Shown here: piece by piece, positions 58,034 through 64,000 of the stretch
Layout of the letters: every line of letters starts with the position of its first letter
Numbering within the stretch: position 1 is the stretch's first letter
Assembly: GCA_963748295.1 (NCBI GenBank)
Contig: CAVVIH010000001.1
Location: 62,001-126,000, forward strand
DNA from: CAVVIH01 sp963748295
Lineage (GTDB): Bacteria; Acidobacteriota; Vicinamibacteria; Vicinamibacterales; 2-12-FULL-66-21
Direction of reading: 5' to 3'
Length of the DNA: 64,000 nucleotides
Made by a program: the position numbers and the translations under genes
The notes under the pieces: model-generated
The model's input: only the letters and a program-made list of their open reading frames with translations
Databases searched by the model: none
What the model was told of the DNA's origin: nothing

Positions 58034-61000
58034 ATGATGCGCAAGATCGTTCTGTCTGTCACGATCGTGCTCCTTCTAGTACCGGCGCTGAGTTACGCCC
58101 AGCGCACGACTGCCACTATACGTGGCACGGTACGCGACACGACCCAGGCTGTGCTGCCTGGCGTGACTGTCACCGCCACGAATGAAGACACCGGTCTTGT
58201 TCGCGCCGTTGTAACCAACACATCCGGCGTCTACTCGGCACAGGATCTGCCGATCGGACGTTACAGGATCGAAGCCGAACTGTCGGGCTTCAAGAAAGCG
58301 TCACGCACGGGGATCACCCTGCGCGTCGCCGACGAGTTCGCGGTTGACTTCGAGCTGTCCGCGGGCGATGTCACCGAGGTCGTGAACGTCGAGGCGTCGT
58401 CGACGCCGGTTCGCATCCTTGGCGGCGACGTCTCGGGCGTCATCACCGGCGAGCAGGTTCGCGAGCTGCCGTTGAACGGCCGCAACTTCCTGCAGCTGGC
58501 GACGCTGATGCCTGGCGTCAGCGCCCCGGACTTCCTGAACGTCAAGGACAAGGGCCTGCTCGGCGGATCGGACATCTCGGTCAGCGGCAGCGACGTCACG
58601 GCGAACATGTGGACGGTCGACGGCGCCAACAACAACGACGTCGGTTCGAACCGCACCATCCTCGTGTATCCCTCGCTCGAGGCGATTTCCGAATTCAAGA
58701 TCCTGCGCAACAGCTACGGCCCCGAGTTCGGCGGCGCGGGCGGCGCGCAGATCAACATCGTCACGCAGGGCGGCACCAACCGGTTCAACGGCACCGCGTT
58801 CTATTCGGGCCGCAACGACGCGTTCAACGCGAAGAACTATTTCCTCGAGAAGAACGAGCAGCCGAAAGAGAAGCTGAGCCGTCACGACTTCGGCGGATCG
58901 GTCGGCGGCCCGATCATGCGCGACAAGCTGCACTTCTTCGGCAACGTCGAATGGAACAAGGAAGATCGCGGGACCGCACGTGCCGCATTCGTGCCGACGC
59001 AGGCCGAGCGGAACGGTGACTTCAGCGGCCCGTCCATCGCGAACTGCACGCTTGCGAGCGCCAATCGATCCACGCACGGGCGCGGCCTTCCACGGCAATC
59101 GCATCCCGGCCGATCGCCTCAGCCCGGCCGGGCAGGCGTTGCTGAATCTCTTTCCACTGCCGAATGTGACGCCGGCGGCCGGCAGCTGCAACAACTGGGT
59201 GACATCCGTGGTGTCGCCGATCGAGTACTCGCAGTGGAGCGGCCGCGCGGACTGGACGCTCAACAACGCCAGCCGCGTGATGCTGCGCTACACGCAGGAC
59301 AGCTGGAAGAACGACGCGCCGAGCCTCCAGGGCAACCTGTGGGGCGACGATCCGTTCCCCGCGGTCGACTCGAACTGGGACCAGCCCAGCAAGTCGTTCG
59401 TTGCGTCGTTGAACCAGACGATCGGCAACACGGCGACGAACACGCTGCAGTTCTCATACTCGGCGAACAAGATTGAGATCACCCGCGGCGGGTTGAACCC
59501 GGAGCTGGGCGACCGAGGTCACCAGCCGCCTCAATCCGGTGTTCCCGTATAGCAGCAAGCAGTACGGCAACGATACCGGCCACCCGGTGTGGTGGGGCGG
59601 TTCCGGCTACGCCGCGCTGTGGAACGAAGCGCCGTTCCTGAACAACCAGGACCTGTACATCGTCAAGGACGACTACACGCGCGTCTTCGGCAAGCACTTC
59701 TTCAAGGCCGGCGTGCTCGCCAGCTGGAACAAGAAGAACGAGGACACCGACGGCAACGGCTCCAGCCAGCACTCCCGGTTCTGGGGCGCGGCCGGCCTCG
59801 ACGGGTGGGGCACTGCCACCGGAAACGTCCTCGGCGACTTCCTGCTTCGCGACATGACGTGGGGCTTCTCGGAAGCGACCGCGGGCCGTTCCGCGCCGCA
59901 GCGCTGGCGCGACTTCGAGATGTACGCCGCCGACTCGTGGCAGATGTCTCGCCGCGTGACGCTGGACTACGGCATCCGCTACTCGATCTACGCCAACCCG
60001 TACGCCAACGACGATCAGATCGCCAGCTTCGTGCCGTCGCTGTTCAACGCGTCGCTCGGCGCGGATCCGTGTAACGGGCTCATAATTCCTCCGGATCAGG
60101 ATTGGTGCCGCGCGGCTGGCGCCCTGGGTGGCGCTCCCGGCCCGAACCGTTCGCTGATGGAGCAGGACTACAACAACTTCGCTCCGCGCATCGGCATCGC
60201 GTGGGACGTGAAGGGCACCGGCAAGACCGCGGTGCGCGCAGGCCTGGGTCAGTTCTTCCTCCGCGAGCGGTTGAGTCCCGTGTTGAGCATCGCCTCGAAC
60301 CCGCCGTTCGTGAGTTTGCTCAACGGCATCCGGAAGCTCGACACGACCGCGGAGCCGTGCGACGGCTGCTTCGGTTCGACCCTCGGCACGCCGCGACGAG
60401 GCCGCGAGGTCGACATGAAGACGCCGAACAACTGGCAGTGGAACCTGACGTTCCAGCACGAGGTCTGGCGCAACACGAGCTTCGAGGTCGGCTACGTCGC
60501 CAACTACGGCTACAACCTGCTGCGAAGCATGGTACCCAACCAGGTCCTGAACGGCGACATCGACGGCAACGGCGTGGACGACCGCGTGCAGTTCGTCACG
60601 ACGGCCCCTGCCAATGCGGCGTTGCGGCAGTTCGGCGTCTTCGGCAACAACAACATGGGGATCTGGACCCATGACGGAGAGTCGACCTACCATTCCCTGC
60701 AGACGCAGTTCATCAGCCGGTTTGGCGGCCGCGGCTCGCAGTTCCAGATGTCGTACACGTTGTCGCGTTCGAGAGCGAACGTCTCGCTGACCAACAGCAG
60801 CGGCGACCTCGCGAACAACACGACGCGGCTCGACAACCAGAATTTCGACGTCGACTGGGGCCGTCCGGAAACCGGGCGAACCCACATCTTCAACTCGTCG
60901 CTGATCTGGATGCTCCCATCGCTCGAGGATGAATCGGGCATCATGCGCGCCGTTTTCGGCGACTGGGAAATCACCTCGATCGTCGGTGCCGGCAGCGGGC

Positions 61001-61482
61001 AGCCGCTGACCGTCTACACCGGCGGGTTGCCAGGGTTCAACGGTGGACCAGTCGGAACCGGTTACAACGACAACCAGATGCCGAACCGCACCAGCGAGCC
61101 CTGCCGCGCCGACAGCAGCGTCGACGAGCAGATCATCAACCCGGCGGCTTACACGCTGAACGGGTTCCGGCTCGGCCAGGTCGGAAGCGCGCGCCGCGGC
61201 GACTGCACCGGTCCGGGCTACTTCCAGGCGGATCTGGCGTTCTACAAGAACTTCCCGCTGCGCGGCGGCGTGAAGCTGCAGTTCCGGTGGGACATCTTCA
61301 ACGTGTTCAACAACACCAACTTCCTGTTCCAGGATCTGGTGACCACGATGAACGCGTCGACCGTGACGCTGAACGGCGCACGGAACGAGATCGCCAACGC
61401 GGTGATCCCGGGCAACTTCGGCCAGGCGACGCGGACCCGCGATCCCCGCCAGATGCAGTTCGGCTTCAAGTTGATCTGGTAA
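58034..61482 (+). CDS. Oar-like TonB-dependent receptor with carboxypeptidase-regulatory domain, frameshifted
   Basis: About 1,149 residues. Signal peptide MMRKIVLSVTIVLLLVPALSYA; CarboxypepD_reg domain (ATIRGTVRDTTQAVLPGVTV..., ~25-115); plug (VRELPLNGRNFLQLATLMPGV; WTVDGANNNDVGS); large barrel ending QMQFGFKLIW, with a terminal aromatic residue. A DIDGNGVDDRV loop lies near the barrel's middle. Breaks near 59055 and 59510. GGCGGAGG precedes ATG 58034, a promoter lies upstream, and a strong terminator follows. Divergent from the sulfatase-fold gene. Confidence 0.9.
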
Positions 61483-61507
61483 GGGACGCCAACGTTCTGA
61501 CAGAATT

Positions 61508-61545
61508 CAGCCGTCAGCGATTCCGCTGACGGCTGATTGTTTTTT
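61508..61545 (+). terminator. Intrinsic terminator of the TonB receptor gene
   Basis: Arms 61508-61519 and 61524-61535 (CAGCCGTCAGCG / CGCTGACGGCTG) form a perfect 12-bp stem with a 4-nt loop, followed by a T-run at 61540-61545. It lies 25 bp after the receptor stop and just upstream of the cytochrome gene. Confidence 0.88.
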
Positions 61546-61550
61546 GGGCC

Positions 61551-64000
61551 ATGACCTCAACCCTTACACGGCTCCGCGATAGCCGCACTTTCGCGGTGGC
61601 GGTGGGGTTGTACCTCCTCAGCACCGCATACCTCGCGGCGTTCGCCAGCCCGACGCTCTTCTATTTCGCCAACGTCGTTCTGCACATCGTCGCCGGCATC
61701 GTGCTGGCCTCGATCGCCGCCGTGCGGCTCGCACGAGCGTGGCGGGGACTTGCGCTCGCCATCCGCGTGGCGTCGGTCGTCCTGGCGATTGGAATCGCGT
61801 TCGGCCTGGCGATCGTCTTCCTCGGAGCGGCCGGTCCGTACCGATGGCTCTTGCCGGCGCACATCGGCACCACGCTCGTCGGCGGCGGGGCGCTGCTCGC
61901 CCTCTGGTCCGTGACCCTGCTGCGGCACGGCACGCGCGAGACGCGAGTCGCGGCGGGAATCACGGCTGCGTTCGTCTGCCTTTCGGCGCTGGCCTCGCTC
62001 GGCGCGGGGGTCTTCGGCCGGGCCGACGCGCGACAGAAATACCGGATTGAGAATCCGACTGTCGTTCCGGCGAGCATGTTCCAGGAGGGCCGCGGACCCT
62101 CGAGCCCGTTCTTTCCCTCGTCGGCGGACACGAACGTGCGCGGCATCATTCCCGCCACCTTCTTCATGACGAGCGAGAGCTGCGGCCGCTGCCATCAGGA
62201 CATCTACAAGGAATGGAACTCCTCCGCGCACCACTTCTCGTCGTTCAACAACCAGTGGTACCGGAAATCGATCGAGTACATGCAGGACGTCGTCGGCACG
62301 ACGCCGTCGAAATGGTGCGCCGGCTGCCACGACCATGCCGTGTTCTTCAACGGCCGCTTCGACAGGCCGATCAAGGAACAGATCGACACGGCCGAGGCAC
62401 AGGCCGGGCTCGGCTGCACGTCGTGCCACTCGATCACGCGCGTGGGGAGCACGATGGGGCAGGGGGACTTCGAGATCGAATATCCGCCGCTCCACGATCT
62501 GGCCGCCAGCGAGAACTCGTTCCTGCGCTTCGTGCACGATCGCCTGACCTTCATCGATCCGCAGCCGCACCGCGAGATCTTCCTGAAGCCGTTCCACCGC
62601 GAGCAGACGGCGGAGTTCTGCTCGAGCTGCCACAAGGTGCATCTCGACGTGCCGGTCAACGCCTACCGCTGGTTCCGCGGCTTCAACGACTACGACAACT
62701 GGCAGGCCTCCGGCGTGTCGGGACAGGGCGCGCGCTCGTTCTATTACCCGGCGAAGTCGCAGAAGTGCGCCGACTGCCACATGCCGCTGGTGCCGTCGCG
62801 GGATCCCGCGGCCAAGAACGGCATGATCAAGTCGCACCGCTTTGCCGCGGCGAACACCGCGCTGCCGTTCGTCAACAAGGATCCCGAGCAGCTCAAGGCC
62901 GTGCAGGACTTCCTTCGCGACGGACAAATCTCGGTGGACGTCTTCGGGATCGTGCGCGCCGACGAGCCACGGCCGGCGCCGGCGGCGGAGCGGGGTGCGG
63001 CGGAACCGAAGATCGCGAGCACCTTCGCGGTCGGCGAGGAGTCGGCGAGCTTCGGCGCCGCGCAGAACTTCATCACCGCGCCCGTAGAGGTCATCGCGCC
63101 GCTCGACAAGATCAACGGCGGCCTGACGCCCGTCAGGCGCGGCGAGTCGGTCCGCGTCGAGGTCGTGGTGCGCACGCGCAAGGTCGGTCACTTCTTCCCG
63201 GGCGGCACGGTCGACGCGTTCGACGTCTGGGTCGAGCTCGAGGCGACAGACGACAACGGCCGCACGATCTTGCACAGCGGATCGGTCGAGGACGGCGGCA
63301 AAGGACCGGTCGAGCCAGGCGCCCATTTCTATCGAAGCCTGCTGCTCGACGAGCACGGCAACCCGATCAACAAACGGAACGCATGGGCGGCGCGCTCCCT
63401 GGCCTACGTCCGCCTGATCCCGCCCGGCGCCGCGGATACGATCCACTACCGGCTGCAGATCCCGCAGGACGCCGGCGATCGGATTCACCTCAAGGCGAAA
63501 GTGAACTACCGGAAGTTCATGTGGTGGAACACCCAGTGGGCCTTTGCCGGGATGCGGGACCCCGAGCACAAGGATTTCGCGCTGTCGCCGTCATACGACG
63601 ACGGGCGGTGGGTGTTCAAGGGGAGCACGGAGAAGGTCTCGGGGTCGATCAAGGCGATTCCCGACATCCCGACGACCGTGATGGCGGAGAGCAAAGCGAC
63701 GCTGCAGGTGTTGCCTGCCGGAGCTGCGCTGCCCGAGGCGAAAGCGGTCATGAACCCGCAGGTGCGCGAGCGCTGGAACGATTACGGCATCGGGCTGCTG
63801 CTCCAGGGCGACATCCGCGGGGCAGAGGCGACCTTCCTCAAGGTGACGCAGATGGATCCCGGTTACGCGGACGGCTGGGTCAACGTCGCGCGCGCGCGGA
63901 TCCAGGAAGGCAACATGGCTGCGGCCGAGGAGATGCTGCGCAAGGCGCTCGAGCGCGATCCAAAGCTCGCGAAAACGCACTTCTTCCTGGGCACCGCGCT
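61551..64000 (+). CDS. Pentaheme cytochrome c with N-terminal membrane domain and TPRs (3' end cut)
   Basis: Open from ATG 61551 to the window end, with no stop (816+ residues). Four hydrophobic helices fill the first ~150 residues (VGLYLLSTAYLAAF, VVLHIVAGIVLASIA, VVLAIGIAFGLAIVF, HIGTTLVGGGALLALW). Five heme-binding C-x-x-C-H motifs follow: CGRCH, CAGCH, CTSCH, CSSCH and CADCH, the first near residue 210, the last near 408. A C-terminal TPR part begins at YGIGLLLQGDIRGAEATFL. The layout matches membrane-bound multiheme c-type cytochromes with TPRs that pass electrons in respiratory chains of Acidobacteria and relatives. No frame break. Confidence 0.85.
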   Translation, partial: MTSTLTRLRDSRTFAVAVGLYLLSTAYLAAFASPTLFYFANVVLHIVAGIVLASIAAVRLARAWRGLALAIRVASVVLAIGIAFGLAIVFLGAAGPYRWLLPAHIGTTLVGGGALLALWSVTLLRHGTRETRVAAGITAAFVCLSALASLGAGVFGRADARQKYRIENPTVVPASMFQEGRGPSSPFFPSSADTNVRGIIPATFFMTSESCGRCHQDIYKEWNSSAHHFSSFNNQWYRKSIEYMQDVVGTTPSKWCAGCHDHAVFFNGRFDRPIKEQIDTAEAQAGLGCTSCHSITRVGSTMGQGDFEIEYPPLHDLAASENSFLRFVHDRLTFIDPQPHREIFLKPFHREQTAEFCSSCHKVHLDVPVNAYRWFRGFNDYDNWQASGVSGQGARSFYYPAKSQKCADCHMPLVPSRDPAAKNGMIKSHRFAAANTALPFVNKDPEQLKAVQDFLRDGQISVDVFGIVRADEPRPAPAAERGAAEPKIASTFAVGEESASFGAAQNFITAPVEVIAPLDKINGGLTPVRRGESVRVEVVVRTRKVGHFFPGGTVDAFDVWVELEATDDNGRTILHSGSVEDGGKGPVEPGAHFYRSLLLDEHGNPINKRNAWAARSLAYVRLIPPGAADTIHYRLQIPQDAGDRIHLKAKVNYRKFMWWNTQWAFAGMRDPEHKDFALSPSYDDGRWVFKGSTEKVSGSIKAIPDIPTTVMAESKATLQVLPAGAALPEAKAVMNPQVRERWNDYGIGLLLQGDIRGAEATFLKVTQMDPGYADGWVNVARARIQEGNMAAAEEMLRKALERDPKLAKTHFFLGTA

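Noticed and set aside
61557..63569. 670-codon open frame on the minus strand
   Set aside because: Antisense to the pentaheme cytochrome gene, whose five heme motifs and membrane helices are unmistakable.

Overview
The window looks like part of a high-GC Acidobacteriota chromosome, most likely class Vicinamibacteria (subdivision 6), probably from a metagenome assembly. The evidence is a permease of the acidobacterial duplicated orphan (ADOP) type, two Oar-like TonB-dependent receptors with carboxypeptidase-regulatory N-termini, a CRTAC1/ASPIC-UnbV protein beside long TPR proteins and a sulfatase-fold/TPR fusion, and abundant small intergenic repeats. About 30 single-base frame breaks interrupt otherwise well-conserved genes, with the worst cluster in 1-6,000. 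They read as indel errors of the assembly rather than decay. No tRNA, rRNA, CRISPR array, prophage or transposase gene was seen.

Layout. 1-165: end of an SRPBCC protein. 158-6,079 (minus): six overlapping genes resembling E. coli ynbABCD plus an acyltransferase and a small membrane protein, a predicted phospholipid-headgroup pathway. 6,217-7,410: MFS transporter. 7,489-12,542 (plus): signalling operon (receiver, PAS-GAF-PAS kinase, kinase-like protein lacking the phospho-histidine, sigma-54 activator, PP2C phosphatase). 12,702-15,602: VOC, SnoaL-like and YCII proteins with an ECF42-type sigma factor. 15,873-21,006 (minus): SPFH protein, Kup potassium transporter, truncated KdpD-like kinase, KdpE-like regulator. 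21,166-27,203: DinB-like enzyme, glycosidase, thioredoxin-like selenoprotein candidate, ADOP permease, small secreted protein. 27,270-38,390: TonB receptor, EF-hand/lectin protein, sensor kinase, unknown protein, amino-acid permease, DUF2911/TPR protein. 38,391-40,344: methionine salvage genes mtnB-mtnD-mtnC. 40,406-46,011: serine hydrolase, SH3/outer-membrane protein, rhomboid-like protein, two proteins of unknown function. 46,092-50,962: deiodinase-like selenoprotein candidate, ROK regulator, GH3 glycosidase, YdjC-like deacetylase. 50,935-64,000: CRTAC1, two TPR proteins, sulfatase-fold/TPR fusion, TonB receptor, and a pentaheme cytochrome c that runs off the end.

The strongest observation is a pair of unlinked genes, both thioredoxin-fold, each with an in-frame TGA exactly at the catalytic Cys/Sec position. 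Each TGA is followed, with identical geometry (10 nt, 6-bp stem, 5-nt loop), by a hairpin resembling a bacterial SECIS. One encodes a membrane-anchored iodothyronine-deiodinase-like protein, the other a thioredoxin with a U-S-G-C motif. The organism therefore probably makes selenocysteine, although no sel genes lie in the window.

A second theme is a set of short-unit intergenic repeat families (AACTCCCAA, CACGT, ACGCGGAT, CTTTAG-core and ACACGGAGAC types). Many fold back on themselves, and several sit between convergent genes. Two have apparently extended neighbouring reading frames.
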